From positions 93,080-117,498 of the forward strand of contig FR882590.1 in assembly GCA_000435715.1 (NCBI GenBank): a stretch of 24,419 bases of DNA. Reading direction: 5' to 3'. Source of the stretch: Firmicutes bacterium CAG:145. Lineage in GTDB: Bacteria > Bacillota > Clostridia > Peptostreptococcales > Anaerovoracaceae. Made by a program: the position numbers and the translations under genes. Shown piece after piece: positions 7,740 through 15,938 of the stretch. The notes beneath the pieces are model-generated. The model worked only from the letters and a program-made list of their open reading frames with translations, did no database searches and had not been told where the DNA came from. How positions within the stretch are numbered: the first letter of the stretch is position 1; every line of letters starts with the position of its first letter.

Positions 7740-8531
7740 ATGATAAGACTTATAGCTTTAGATCTGGATAATACTCTGTTAGAGAAAAACAACCAAATCC
7801 ATCCTCGCACCCTTTCTCTTCTGAGAAGATGTTCTGAAAATGATATCTCTGTAGTCATAGCCACAGGAAGGCTTCTGCTCTCTGCGCAAAAATACGCAAG
7901 GCAGATAGGCCCCCACTGCAAGATAATATGTTACAACGGTTGTCTCGTAACAGAATCTGACGGCACTCAGCTGTTCTCAGCGCATCTGTCCGTTGAAATG
8001 ATGAGAAAAATAGTGACCTTCTGTAAAGAAAGAAACTTATACTGTCAGTTTTATTCAGATCATAAAATCCTGGTAGAAAAAGTGACAGAAGAAACCACCA
8101 TAGATCCCGACCTGGCAAATACCGAAGCGATAGAAGCAGGTAGTTTTAACGGTTATCCATTCTCTCCTTCTCCCAAGGCTATGATCGTAGCTCCTCCCGG
8201 TTCTGTACCAGGATATATAGAAGAGCTCAATGAGTTTTTAGAAGGCGGCGCATACCTTGCTCAGTCGCAGCCTTATCTCATAGAAATAATGCCTGAAAAT
8301 ATCAATAAAGCTCATTCACTGAAACTTCTATGCAGCCATTTGAATATCTTTAGAGATGAAGTCATGGCATGCGGTGACAACAGCAATGATGCCGAAATGC
8401 TTGAGTGGGCCGGTACAGGCGTAGCCGTTGCCAACTCTGTAGAGTCGCTAAGGCCCCTGGCATCTTATATATGCAAAGAGGAACGTTCACTCGGCGTGGC
8501 GGAAGCCATAGAAAAATTCTGTATGATATAA
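7740..8531 (+). CDS. Cof-type HAD-superfamily hydrolase
   Basis: This 263-residue protein is a HAD phosphatase of the Cof/YidA (IIB cap) type. Motif I is DLDNT with Asp8 and Asp10, the nucleophile and acid/base; the residue after Asp10 is Asn instead of the usual Gly. Motif II is ATGR (41-44), motif III is the Lys in NINKAHSLK (Lys190), and motif IV is GDNSND (212-217). The cap domain lies between motifs II and III. Such enzymes dephosphorylate small metabolites such as sugar phosphates or FMN; the substrate cannot be assigned here. AAAGGAG lies 5 bases before the ATG. It is cotranscribed with the upstream membrane protein and followed by a terminator. Confidence 0.93.
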   Translation: MIRLIALDLDNTLLEKNNQIHPRTLSLLRRCSENDISVVIATGRLLLSAQKYARQIGPHCKIICYNGCLVTESDGTQLFSAHLSVEMMRKIVTFCKERNLYCQFYSDHKILVEKVTEETTIDPDLANTEAIEAGSFNGYPFSPSPKAMIVAPPGSVPGYIEELNEFLEGGAYLAQSQPYLIEIMPENINKAHSLKLLCSHLNIFRDEVMACGDNSNDAEMLEWAGTGVAVANSVESLRPLASYICKEERSLGVAEAIEKFCMI

Positions 8532-8549
8532 AATCTTTATTTAAATATA

Positions 8550-8581
8550 AGCACCCGGCGTGTAAGCTCGGTGCTTTTTTT
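8550..8581 (+). terminator. Intrinsic terminator after the HAD gene
   Basis: AGCACC (8550-8555) and GGTGCT (8570-8575) enclose a 14-base interior with a further GC/GC pairing, followed by a run of seven T. Confidence 0.9.
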
Positions 8582-8587
8582 GTAAAA

Positions 8588-8630
8588 CAAAACCTTGAGA
8601 CCGTTAAGCCTCAAGGTTTTGCCCTCTTTT
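8588..8630. terminator. Second strong hairpin, probable bidirectional terminator
   Basis: CAAAACCTTGAG (8588-8599) and CTCAAGGTTTTG (8610-8621) are perfect 12-base arms around a 10-base loop, followed by GCCCTCTTTT. It comes right after the HAD terminator and ahead of the regulator region. Confidence 0.75.
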
Positions 8631-8726
8631 AAAAGGAGAGGTGACATGTGAAGATTGCAAGATTTCTCGTTCGCTTGTCAATATTTGCATCAACTGTCCC
8701 CTGATTATGTTACACTTTCCAGTTAC

Positions 8727-8752
8727 ATTATAGGTCAAAATCGACCTATAAT
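8727..8752. promoter_or_regulatory. Palindromic operator overlapping the XRE regulator promoter
   Basis: ATTATAGGTC (8727-8736) and GACCTATAAT (8743-8752) are perfect 10-base arms around AAAATC. The right arm contains a perfect -10 box TATAAT (8747-8752) for the gene at 8822. A third half-site TAGGTCG lies at 8781-8787. This is the pattern expected of an autorepressor site; that the downstream XRE protein binds it is inference. Confidence 0.7.
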
Positions 8753-8821
8753 CAATACAAAAATCATTCATAATAAAAAATAGGTCGTTGTGGCATAAAA
8801 TTTTTAGGGGAATATATTACT

Positions 8822-9067
8822 ATGATAGGTGAACGACTTAAAGACTTACGAAAGAAGAGGGGATTTTCGCAAGTAAAAATTCAAATGCTTACAGGTATCG
8901 ATCAATCTAACTATTCAAAACTTGAACGCGGCTACAGAATACCGACTCTCGATCAGGCCGTCCGCCTGGCGATAGCTTTGAATACAAGTGTAGATTATAT
9001 TCTTGGGCTGACCGATGAAGAAAGACCCTACCCCAGAAATGCAAGAAGCCAGAGCATGCTAAGATAA
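8822..9067 (+). CDS. Small XRE-family transcriptional regulator
   Basis: This 81-residue protein is essentially one helix-turn-helix domain of the Xre/Cro type: IGERLKDLRKKRGFSQ at the N-terminus, the recognition region IDQSNYSKLERGYRIPTLD and the closing NTSVDYILGLTDEER. The short tail after about residue 67 has no recognisable ligand domain. AGGGGA (8806-8811) lies 10 bases before the ATG. The long AT-rich upstream region with a palindrome suggests autoregulation. It is a single-gene unit ended by a terminator shared with the convergent MATE gene. Its targets are not evident from context. Confidence 0.92.
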   Translation: MIGERLKDLRKKRGFSQVKIQMLTGIDQSNYSKLERGYRIPTLDQAVRLAIALNTSVDYILGLTDEERPYPRNARSQSMLR

Positions 9068-9095
9068 AACGCCGGATTTAAATATCCGGCGTTTT
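9066..9095. terminator. Bidirectional terminator between XRE and MATE genes
   Basis: AAAACGCCGGAT (9066-9077) and ATCCGGCGTTTT (9084-9095) are perfect 12-base arms. The stem overlaps the XRE stop codon on the plus strand and the last codons and stop of the MATE gene on the minus strand. Confidence 0.92.
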
Positions 9096-10463
9096 ATTTT
9101 GATCTTCTGTAAATATCTTTTTTGCCTCATGGGAGAACATCAAAAGGGTAGTTGTGACGGCGATGACATCTGCTATAGGCTCTGCTAAGAATACAGCCAA
9201 CACTTTGTCTCCTATAAACTGAGGTAAGATAAAGATAAACGGTATCAGCAGAATTATCTTTCTTAAGATAGCCAGAAAAGAACTTTTCTTGGAGTTTCCG
9301 AAGGCTATAAATGTCTGCTGACATGTCGTTTGAAGTCCCATCAGACCTGCCGAGGCCATATATATTCTCAGAGCCCAGCAAGACAGCTGGCTGAGCTGCG
9401 GATCGTCAGTAAATACGGCCACAAATGCAGACGGGAACAATTCCACCGCCGCCCAGAGAAACATAGAATACGACACACAGCATATAGACTGCAATTTGAA
9501 AGCCTTCCTGACTCTTTGAGGATTCTTTGCTCCGTAATTATAACTTATTATCGGCTGGCCTCCCTGTGTAAACCCCTGCAGCGGAAGCAGCGCAAACTGC
9601 ATTATACTCGACAGTATAGTCATGGCTCCCACCGCCAGATCTCCTCCGTATCTGAGAAGAGAAAAGTTGAAGCAAAGTACCAGCAGACTTTCTGTGGAAG
9701 TCATTATAAACGGAGCTATACCAAGCCCCACGCAGGGAAAAAGTATATGCGCCTCTATCTTCATGTTTTCCTTTTTAATTCTCAGAGTCGTCTTATCGCC
9801 GCATAAAAATTTAAATGCCCAGACGGCGCTAAGGGCCTGCGAGACGACCGTAGCCACAGCCGCTCCTCTTACGCCCATACCCAGCAAAAAGATGAATATC
9901 GGATCGAGTACTATATTTGCTACCGCTCCTATTATCACCGTCATCATACTCACTCTCGAAAACCCCTGGGCAGAAATGAACGAATTCAGGCCTAAGGTGA
10001 GCTGAACAAAGATCGTCCCCATAGCGTAAATGGTTATATATTCTTCCGCATATACTATAGTATTGTCACTGGCGCCGAAGAGATAAAGCAGCGGCCGCCT
10101 GAAGATCAGCACTATTGCGGTAAGTATGACTGCAACTATTATCAGCGCCGAGAAACAATTTCCCAAGATCTTTTCTGCCGTCTTATTATCTCTTTTGCCC
10201 ATGAAAATACTGGCTCTCGGCGCGCCGCCCATACCTACAAGATAGGCGAAAGCCGAAACTATCATTATTATGGGAAAGCATACTCCCACTCCCGTCAAGG
10301 CAACGGCTCCCACTTCATCTATGTGCCCTATGTACATCCTGTCCACCATGTTGTAGAGCGCATTTACTACCTGAGATGTTATAGCCGGGACTGCAAGAAT
10401 AAAGAGCAGGTGTTTTACCGGCTCTTTTCCGAGATCTACTTCTCTGCTCATGGTCATTCTCAT
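9078..10463 (-). CDS. MATE-family multidrug efflux transporter
   Basis: This 461-residue protein has about 12 membrane segments and the MATE family pattern: PAITSQVVNALYNMVDRMYIG in the first segment, later GLNSFISAQGFSR and the second-half PLQGFTQGGQPIISYNYGA. MATE proteins export drugs or metabolites by sodium or proton antiport; the substrate is unknown. The ATG overlaps the upstream marR stop in an ATGA arrangement and GGAGG lies 10 bases before it, so the two are coupled. Two more ATG codons follow within five residues. The 3' end lies inside the shared terminator hairpin. Control by the adjacent MarR repressor is likely. Confidence 0.96.
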   Translation of the reverse strand: MRMTMSREVDLGKEPVKHLLFILAVPAITSQVVNALYNMVDRMYIGHIDEVGAVALTGVGVCFPIIMIVSAFAYLVGMGGAPRASIFMGKRDNKTAEKILGNCFSALIIVAVILTAIVLIFRRPLLYLFGASDNTIVYAEEYITIYAMGTIFVQLTLGLNSFISAQGFSRVSMMTVIIGAVANIVLDPIFIFLLGMGVRGAAVATVVSQALSAVWAFKFLCGDKTTLRIKKENMKIEAHILFPCVGLGIAPFIMTSTESLLVLCFNFSLLRYGGDLAVGAMTILSSIMQFALLPLQGFTQGGQPIISYNYGAKNPQRVRKAFKLQSICCVSYSMFLWAAVELFPSAFVAVFTDDPQLSQLSCWALRIYMASAGLMGLQTTCQQTFIAFGNSKKSSFLAILRKIILLIPFIFILPQFIGDKVLAVFLAEPIADVIAVTTTLLMFSHEAKKIFTEDQNKTPDI

Positions 10464-10906
10464 AAATATTCTTCCTCCGCTGCCTTGAAATTTCTCATGA
10501 TCTTCTCCATGGTCTCTTCCATCTGCCTGATTTCTTCTTCTGAAATATCAAAAAGCACGATCTCATTTATCTCTCTGATCCCCCGGTTAAGCTGATCAAT
10601 TACCGGACCTGCTTCATCCGTCAGGGATATACGCCTTACTCTCTTATCATCTTCAGATTCCCAAGTCGATACGAGCCCCCTATCCTCAAGAGAAGAAATA
10701 CTTCTGCTTATCAGACCTTTTGATACTTTCAAGAGCAGATTGAGCTGCCCGCAGTTATTTATGCTCCTGTTATTGGCCAGCAGAATCAATATATCTATCT
10801 CGTTTGGAGAAAAATAATGGCCTTTATATTTTATCTTAAGCCATTCGGCATAGACTTTACGTATCTGGGAAAAGTAATCCAGCAAAGTTTCCACATTCTT
10901 AGTCAT
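10460..10906 (-). CDS. MarR-family transcriptional regulator
   Basis: This 148-residue protein has the MarR winged-helix layout: an N-terminal dimerisation helix, the helix-turn-helix around NCGQLNLLLKVSKGLISRSI (about 51-70), and the wing DRGLVSTWESEDDKRVRRISLT with the conserved Asp/Arg of the family (about 75-96). It ends in long dimerisation helices. It precedes and overlaps the MATE gene, so it most likely represses the efflux pump and is released by a ligand. A perfect 22-base palindrome overlaps its -10 box. AAAGGTT upstream of the ATG is a modest ribosome site. Confidence 0.93.
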   Translation of the reverse strand: MTKNVETLLDYFSQIRKVYAEWLKIKYKGHYFSPNEIDILILLANNRSINNCGQLNLLLKVSKGLISRSISSLEDRGLVSTWESEDDKRVRRISLTDEAGPVIDQLNRGIREINEIVLFDISEEEIRQMEETMEKIMRNFKAAEEEYL

Positions 10907-10927
10907 ATACTATAACCTTTATTTTAA

Positions 10928-10949
10928 ATTAGTTTACTTGTAAACTAAT
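10928..10949. promoter_or_regulatory. Palindromic MarR operator
   Basis: ATTAGTTTAC (10928-10937) and GTAAACTAAT (10940-10949) are perfect 10-base arms around TT. The site overlaps the downstream end of the marR -10 box and the likely transcription start, as expected for repression by MarR. Confidence 0.85.
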
Positions 10950-10976
10950 TGTAATTAATATCACCATGAATGTCAA
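10948..10976 (-). promoter_or_regulatory. Sigma-A promoter for marR-MATE operon
   Basis: The minus strand has a perfect TTGACA at 10976-10971, a 17-base spacer and TACAAT at 10953-10948. Confidence 0.88.
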
Positions 10977-11026
10977 GTAAAACGCTATCCCTGATGTACT
11001 GATTTTCCGATATCGTCTGCATTTTA

Positions 11027-11066
11027 AAACGCCGTCTCTGCTCAGCCATGCAGGTAAACGGCGTTT
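11027..11066 (-). terminator. Terminator after rarA
   Basis: AAACGCCGT (11027-11035) and ACGGCGTTT (11058-11066) are perfect 9-base arms around a 22-base interior. On the minus strand the stem begins at the rarA stop codon and ends in a short T run. Confidence 0.8.
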
Positions 11067-12384
11067 ATTTATTTCTCTTTTTCTTCCAATCTTTTATCTG
11101 GCGCAGTCTCTCCTTGAACCGGGCTTCTGTTCCCTGTTCCGTAGGCTTATAGTATTCTCTTCCCAGAAGAGAATCGGGAAGGCACTGCATATCTGTCAGC
11201 TTATCTATAGCGTCGTGAGCATACTTATAACCTTTTCCGTAATTCAGCTCCTTCATCAGCTTAGTAACCCCGTTTCTGATTATTAGAGGGACCGGTTCTG
11301 CCAACTGAGTAAGGGCGTCTTTCTTCGCCTGCTCATAAGCAGTATAAAGTGAATTGGATTTAGGGGCCATTGACATATATATCACCGCTTCTGTAAGATG
11401 CACAGAACATTCGGGCATTCCGATAAAGTGACACGCCTGATATGTCGCCACAGCTATTTCCAATGCTCTTGGGTCTGCAAGTCCTATATCCTCTGACGCA
11501 AAACGAGTCACTCTTCTTGCGACATACAGAGGGTCTTCTCCTGCTTCCAGCATCCTGGCCAGCCAGTAAACTGCCGCGTCCGGATCAGAATTTCTCATAG
11601 ATTTATGAAGAGCGGAAATCAGATTATAATGTTCCTCTCCTTTTTTATCATACAGCAGAGACCTTTTGGAGGTGCATTGCTCAAAGGTCTCTTCGGTCAC
11701 TATGATTCTGTCTCCATCCGAATCGCCGTTGAGCACTATCATTTCAAGAGTGGAAAGAGCCGTCCTCGCGTCACCGCTTGCGAATACCGAAACAGCTCTT
11801 ATTATTTCGGGAGATATCTCTATCTTCTGGCCGCCGAAACCTCTGGGGTCGGCGATAGCCCGGTTTAAAAGCTGTACTATATCCTCCTCTGTCAGCGCCT
11901 GAAGCACAAAGACCTTGCACCTCGAGAGAAGCGCCCCGTTTATTTCAAAAGATGGATTTTCAGTGGTCGCCCCTATCAGGATGATGCTTCCCTTTTCCAC
12001 AAAGGGAAGAAATGCGTCCTGCTGAGCCTTATTGAACCTGTGTATCTCGTCCACGAAAACTATAGTCTTTTCACCGTAGCGGCGGTTAGTTTCGGCCTGC
12101 TGCATTACAGCCCGTATTTCCTTTATACCGCTGGTCACGGCAGAAAAGTCTATGAACTCGGCCTTTGTCGCTCCCGCTATGATCCTGGCCAGAGTAGTCT
12201 TTCCTACTCCCGGAGGACCCCAGAATATCATGGAAGAAATATTATCTCCCTCTATGAGTCTCCTCAAAATCTTTCCCTTCCCCAGAAGGTGAGACTGGCC
12301 TGCGTATTCCTCGAGGTTCTTCGGACGCAGTCTTTCAGCGAGGGGTCTTTCTATCTGATTTTCAAATATACTCATCTGTTCCAT
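11065..12384 (-). CDS. rarA: Replication-associated recombination protein A (AAA+ ATPase)
   Basis: RarA/MgsA is a clamp-loader-like AAA+ ATPase that acts at stalled or damaged replication forks. The 439 residues include Walker A GPPGVGKTT (56-64), Walker B FVDEIH, the sensor region GATTENPSFEINGALLSRC and the C-terminal tetramerisation part (GMPECSVHLTEAVIYMS). Near the N-terminus, PLAERLRPKNLEEYAGQ is diagnostic. I use the ATG at 12384, with AGGA 6 bases before it. A TTG at 12405 would overlap the stop of the upstream XRE gene but has no separate well-spaced site. The gene follows a membrane-bound regulator and probably shares its transcript, though a functional link is unlikely. Confidence 0.97.
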   Translation of the reverse strand: MEQMSIFENQIERPLAERLRPKNLEEYAGQSHLLGKGKILRRLIEGDNISSMIFWGPPGVGKTTLARIIAGATKAEFIDFSAVTSGIKEIRAVMQQAETNRRYGEKTIVFVDEIHRFNKAQQDAFLPFVEKGSIILIGATTENPSFEINGALLSRCKVFVLQALTEEDIVQLLNRAIADPRGFGGQKIEISPEIIRAVSVFASGDARTALSTLEMIVLNGDSDGDRIIVTEETFEQCTSKRSLLYDKKGEEHYNLISALHKSMRNSDPDAAVYWLARMLEAGEDPLYVARRVTRFASEDIGLADPRALEIAVATYQACHFIGMPECSVHLTEAVIYMSMAPKSNSLYTAYEQAKKDALTQLAEPVPLIIRNGVTKLMKELNYGKGYKYAHDAIDKLTDMQCLPDSLLGREYYKPTEQGTEARFKERLRQIKDWKKKRNK

Positions 12385-12401
12385 CTTACTTCCTGCTTTT
12401 C

Positions 12402-13424
12402 TCAATCCCTTTTAACTGCCGAATATACGACGTTTATGATGGCGAATATCACCCCTGCCACCGGCCAGATCACCCAGCTTATATGCCAGTTAAAGTTTAT
12501 AAAGCTATAGATCAGGTATATCGCCGTCACTGAGAGCCAATACACGCTGCTTATGGCCTCAAGGACTTTATCCTTCTGAGCTCTCGTATAATCGCCTTCT
12601 TCCAGCAATTTCTGATAGCTTTCCCACTTTATGCCGGCCCTGACAAAGATATTGGCTGCTATGGAAATCATCACCAGCAGTATACCTGCCGAAACGACAA
12701 AATGAAACCCGTCTTCCGGGTCGAATATGAATCCTGCCACAAACATAGGCAGGACGGAAAGCACAGAAATTAAAACTCCTATGGCAATACTCCTGCTGAA
12801 AGCCGATCTGTAATCATCCCTCTGTCTGTTCAATGTCTCTGTCAGCTCGGGATTCAGCCTGAGAGGTTCTTTCTCTATATATTCATACTTAGAAGAAGCT
12901 ATACCGTAAGGTATAAAGAATATAGAAACAGCTACTGCCACTATCGCCAGCAGTATCACTACTCCAAGCATTGCCACCCGATCCTCTGAAGCATTTATCA
13001 CCCGGTATTCGGCAGCTCCGGCCATCAGGATCAGCAGCACCGGAGAAAGAACGCACAGGGAAACGCCCATGGCTATCTTTGGCGCAGTCTTCTCTTTAAA
13101 TTCCAAAAACTCCTGTGCCTCCTCGGCCGTGACCTTGCGTTCCTCTGCGTTATGTGTGATTTTTTCACAGATCTTTTTCTTTTCGTTCTTCTCGTTCTTT
13201 TCAGGAGGTTTCTCCTCTTCAAATCTTTGCTCGGCCTTCAAGAGTTCGTCCGTAGTAACTTCGAATATTTCCGCCAGTTTTAATATCTTATCCAGATCAG
13301 GCGTCGACTGGGCGCTTTCCCATTTCGATACTGACTGGCGCGTCACATCTACCTTTTCTGCCAGCTCTTCCTGCGACCAGCCTCTCTTTTTTCTCAGTTC
13401 CGTTATCTTATCAGCTAAAATCAT
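12402..13424 (-). CDS. XRE-type DNA-binding protein with a six-TM domain
   Basis: This 340-residue protein starts with a clear Cro/C1-type helix-turn-helix (ADKITELRKKRGWSQEELAE, then VTRQSVSKWESAQSTPDLDKI). A charged linker rich in Glu and Lys follows (about 65-105). The rest carries about six membrane segments, the first two near 115-140 and 150-175. Such membrane-tethered regulators are common in Clostridia, but what this one senses is unknown. I use the ATG at 13424 because GGAGG ends 5 bases before it; the ATG five codons upstream would overlap that site. Upstream lie a 14-base palindrome and a divergent repeat of CTTGGT...TAAA, possible operator sites. Confidence 0.9.
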   Translation of the reverse strand: MILADKITELRKKRGWSQEELAEKVDVTRQSVSKWESAQSTPDLDKILKLAEIFEVTTDELLKAEQRFEEEKPPEKNEKNEKKKICEKITHNAEERKVTAEEAQEFLEFKEKTAPKIAMGVSLCVLSPVLLILMAGAAEYRVINASEDRVAMLGVVILLAIVAVAVSIFFIPYGIASSKYEYIEKEPLRLNPELTETLNRQRDDYRSAFSRSIAIGVLISVLSVLPMFVAGFIFDPEDGFHFVVSAGILLVMISIAANIFVRAGIKWESYQKLLEEGDYTRAQKDKVLEAISSVYWLSVTAIYLIYSFINFNWHISWVIWPVAGVIFAIINVVYSAVKRD

Positions 13425-13488
13425 TTTTACCTCCGACATTCTTTTATTCTCTTGGTAAAATCATAGCTTCTGTCATCTCAATTTACCA

Positions 13489-13545
13489 CCAAGCGAGCTT
13501 GGAAATTTGTCAACCTACAGTTGCCACGTTGATTTTTCAACGTTT
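13489..13545. promoter_or_regulatory. Palindromes and -35 box upstream of the membrane XRE gene
   Basis: CCAAGC/GCTTGG arms lie at 13489-13502, a minus-strand TTGACA just upstream (about 13513-13508), and a second inverted repeat ACGTTGA/TCAACGT at about 13528-13545. Half-sites of the form CTTGGT(GG)TAAA also lie between the palindrome and the gene. I could not find a -10 box at normal spacing: the best, TAAATT, is 22 bases away. Confidence 0.45.
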
Positions 13546-13587
13546 AAAGGGATAAAATTAAAACGGAAACCAAGATCGCAAGATCTG

Positions 13588-15264
13588 CTAAAACAATCCT
13601 GTTATCCTTCCGTCGCTATCCACATCTATTTTCTCAGCCGCCGGAACTTTTGGAAGACCCGGCATAGTCATTATGTCGCCTGTAAGAGCTACTATAAAGC
13701 CGGCGCCGGCGGAAACTTTAAGGTTTCGCACAGTCACCGCAAATCCGGAAGGAGCACCCAGCTTGGAAGGGTCGTCAGAAAAGCTGTACTGAGTCTTGGC
13801 TACACATATCGGCAGATTGCCAAATCCCAGATCCTTTAGCTTTTTAGCCTGCTTCTTCGCATTGTCCGTCAGAACCGCTCCATCGGCGTGATATACACTT
13901 TTGCATATGGCGTTAAGCTTCTCTTCTATAGACAGAGACAGGTCGTAAGACTGTCTGAAATCGCCGGGGATCTGACATAATCTCACCACTTCTTCAGCCA
14001 GCGCAGCGCCGCCTTCTCCGCCCTTGGCCCATACTTCTGAAAGCACAGCATTAACTCCCATCTGCCGGCACTTTTCTTCTACCAGAGCCAGTTCCTCTTC
14101 GGTATCTGTAGGAAAAGCATTTATCGCCACTACGCATGGGAGGCCAAATACATCTTTAATGTTAGATACGTGCTGCAGCAGATTAGGCAGTCCTTTCGTA
14201 AGAGCGTCCAGATTTTCTTCGTTGAGATCATTCTTGGCCACTCCGCCGTGGTATTTGAGAGCCCTGACCGTAGCCACTATGACCACAGCGTCAGGTTTAA
14301 GACCTGCTATCCTGCACTTTATATCGAAAAATTTCTCAGCCCCAAGATCGGCGGCAAAACCGGCTTCGGTCACCGTGTAATCAGCCAGTTTCATGGCCAT
14401 TTTAGTCGCTGTGACGGAATTGCAACCGTGAGCTATATTGGCGAAAGGCCCTCCGTGTATAAATGCAGGAGTTCCTTCTATAGTCTGCACCAGATTAGGC
14501 TTAAGCGCATCTTTGAGTAAAGCGGCCATAGCTCCCTCAGCCCTCAGATCTTTTGCAGTCACAGGTTTTCCGTCATATGTATATGCCACTATTATTCTGG
14601 CAAGTCTTTCTTTGAGGTCAGGTATATCAGAAGCCAGACACAAAACTGCCATAACCTCAGAGGCAACGGTTATATCAAATCCGTCTTCTCTGGGCACTCC
14701 CTGCATTCTTCCTCCGAGGCCGTCTACTATATGTCTGAGTTGTCTGTCGTTCATATCGACGGCTCTCTTCCATGTTATCTGTTTAGGGTCTATGTTAAGG
14801 TCGTTTCCCTGCTGAATATGGTTATCCAGCATAGCCGCCAGCAAATTATTGGCTGCGCCTATAGCATGAAAGTCCCCCGTAAAATGAAGATTTATATCTT
14901 CCATTGGAACTACTTGCGCATGTCCGCCTCCGGCAGCTCCGCCCTTTATGCCGAATACAGGTCCCAAAGACGGTTCTCTGAGAGCTGCGATGGCGTTTTT
15001 GCCTATCTTTCTGAGTCCGTCGGCAAGCCCTACAGACGTAGTGGTCTTTCCCTCTCCCGCCGGAGTAGGCGTTATGGCCGTAACCAGGATCAACTTACCG
15101 TCAGGCTCATCTTTTTTATCTCTGAGAAGAGAGTAATCAACCTTAGCTTTGTACTTTCCGTACTGCTCCAGGTATTTTTCGTCTATCCCTGCCGCCTCGG
15201 CAATCTCAGTTATCTGTTTCTTTTCGCACTCCTGCGCAATCTGAATGTCGCTTTTAAATACCAT
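13588..15264 (-). CDS. fhs: Formate-tetrahydrofolate ligase
   Basis: Fhs makes 10-formyl-tetrahydrofolate from formate, ATP and tetrahydrofolate, feeding purine synthesis and, in acetogens, the Wood-Ljungdahl methyl branch. The 558-residue length matches the family. The P-loop is TPTPAGEGKTT (65-75), followed by REPSLGPVFGIKGGAAGGG and FTGDFHAIGAANNLL, both highly conserved in Fhs. AAAGGAG lies 6 bases before the ATG. It follows rnhB by 11 bases, so it is probably the last gene of the rbgA-rnhB-fhs transcript, an unusual partner for that ribosome-assembly cluster. Its product is the substrate of the methenyl-THF cyclohydrolase step, which the local FolD may lack. Confidence 0.98.
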   Translation of the reverse strand: MVFKSDIQIAQECEKKQITEIAEAAGIDEKYLEQYGKYKAKVDYSLLRDKKDEPDGKLILVTAITPTPAGEGKTTTSVGLADGLRKIGKNAIAALREPSLGPVFGIKGGAAGGGHAQVVPMEDINLHFTGDFHAIGAANNLLAAMLDNHIQQGNDLNIDPKQITWKRAVDMNDRQLRHIVDGLGGRMQGVPREDGFDITVASEVMAVLCLASDIPDLKERLARIIVAYTYDGKPVTAKDLRAEGAMAALLKDALKPNLVQTIEGTPAFIHGGPFANIAHGCNSVTATKMAMKLADYTVTEAGFAADLGAEKFFDIKCRIAGLKPDAVVIVATVRALKYHGGVAKNDLNEENLDALTKGLPNLLQHVSNIKDVFGLPCVVAINAFPTDTEEELALVEEKCRQMGVNAVLSEVWAKGGEGGAALAEEVVRLCQIPGDFRQSYDLSLSIEEKLNAICKSVYHADGAVLTDNAKKQAKKLKDLGFGNLPICVAKTQYSFSDDPSKLGAPSGFAVTVRNLKVSAGAGFIVALTGDIMTMPGLPKVPAAEKIDVDSDGRITGLF

Positions 15265-15275
15265 CTTTTTCTCCT

Positions 15276-15938
15276 TTATAAATTCTTTAAAAACGTCTTC
15301 CTGTGTATAGGCGTCATGCCGTGAGCATACAGTCCCTCATAATGAGCTTTGGTGCCGTAACCCTTATTTTTATCAAATCCGTAATGCGGGTACAGGTTGT
15401 GATACTCTATCATGATTCTGTCTCTGGTCACCTTAGCTATTATCGAGGATGCGGCTATGGACAGGCTTTTGGCGTCGCCCTTTATTATATCCTTCTGCGG
15501 AATATCTACTCCTTCTAAACGGACAGCATCAAGAAGAAGCAATTTAATACCTGTCTCAGATCCGGTCCTGACTTTCAGCATATCGTCTGCGTTTGCTGCC
15601 GCCGTCATCATGGCTCTCCTGGTCGCCTGCAAAATATTTATCTCATCTATTGTTTCACTGTCTATTATTCCCACTCCGTATGCCAGCGCTTTAGAAGTTA
15701 TCTCATGAAACAGTTCTTCTCTCTTCTTTTCTGAAAGTTTTTTCGAATCGTCTACGCCTATGACATTAAAGTCTGAGCCGAGAACTGCACATGCGGCTAC
15801 CACCGGCCCTGCCAGAGGTCCTCTGCCCGCCTCGTCGATTCCTCCTATCTCATCCATTCCGAATCCGAAATTCAGATCAAACTCCCGCATGGCGCAAAAT
15901 TTTTCTTCAAGCTTTTGTTGTCTTTCCTCTTTAGTCAT
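15276..15938 (-). CDS. rnhB: Ribonuclease HII
   Basis: RNase HII nicks RNA in RNA-DNA hybrids and removes single ribonucleotides from DNA. The 220 residues show the family motifs: GGIDEAGRGPLAGP with catalytic Asp35 and Glu36, VDDSKKLSEKKREEL, the third carboxylate in LLLLDAV (Asp137), and KGDAKSLSIAASSIIAKV before the conserved TRDR. The final YGFDKNKGYGTKAH and HRKTF are also typical. The ATG lies inside the end of rbgA with an 8-base overlap, and GGAG is 7 bases before it. The rplS-rbgA-rnhB order is conserved across Firmicutes. Confidence 0.97.
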   Translation of the reverse strand: MTKEERQQKLEEKFCAMREFDLNFGFGMDEIGGIDEAGRGPLAGPVVAACAVLGSDFNVIGVDDSKKLSEKKREELFHEITSKALAYGVGIIDSETIDEINILQATRRAMMTAAANADDMLKVRTGSETGIKLLLLDAVRLEGVDIPQKDIIKGDAKSLSIAASSIIAKVTRDRIMIEYHNLYPHYGFDKNKGYGTKAHYEGLYAHGMTPIHRKTFLKNL

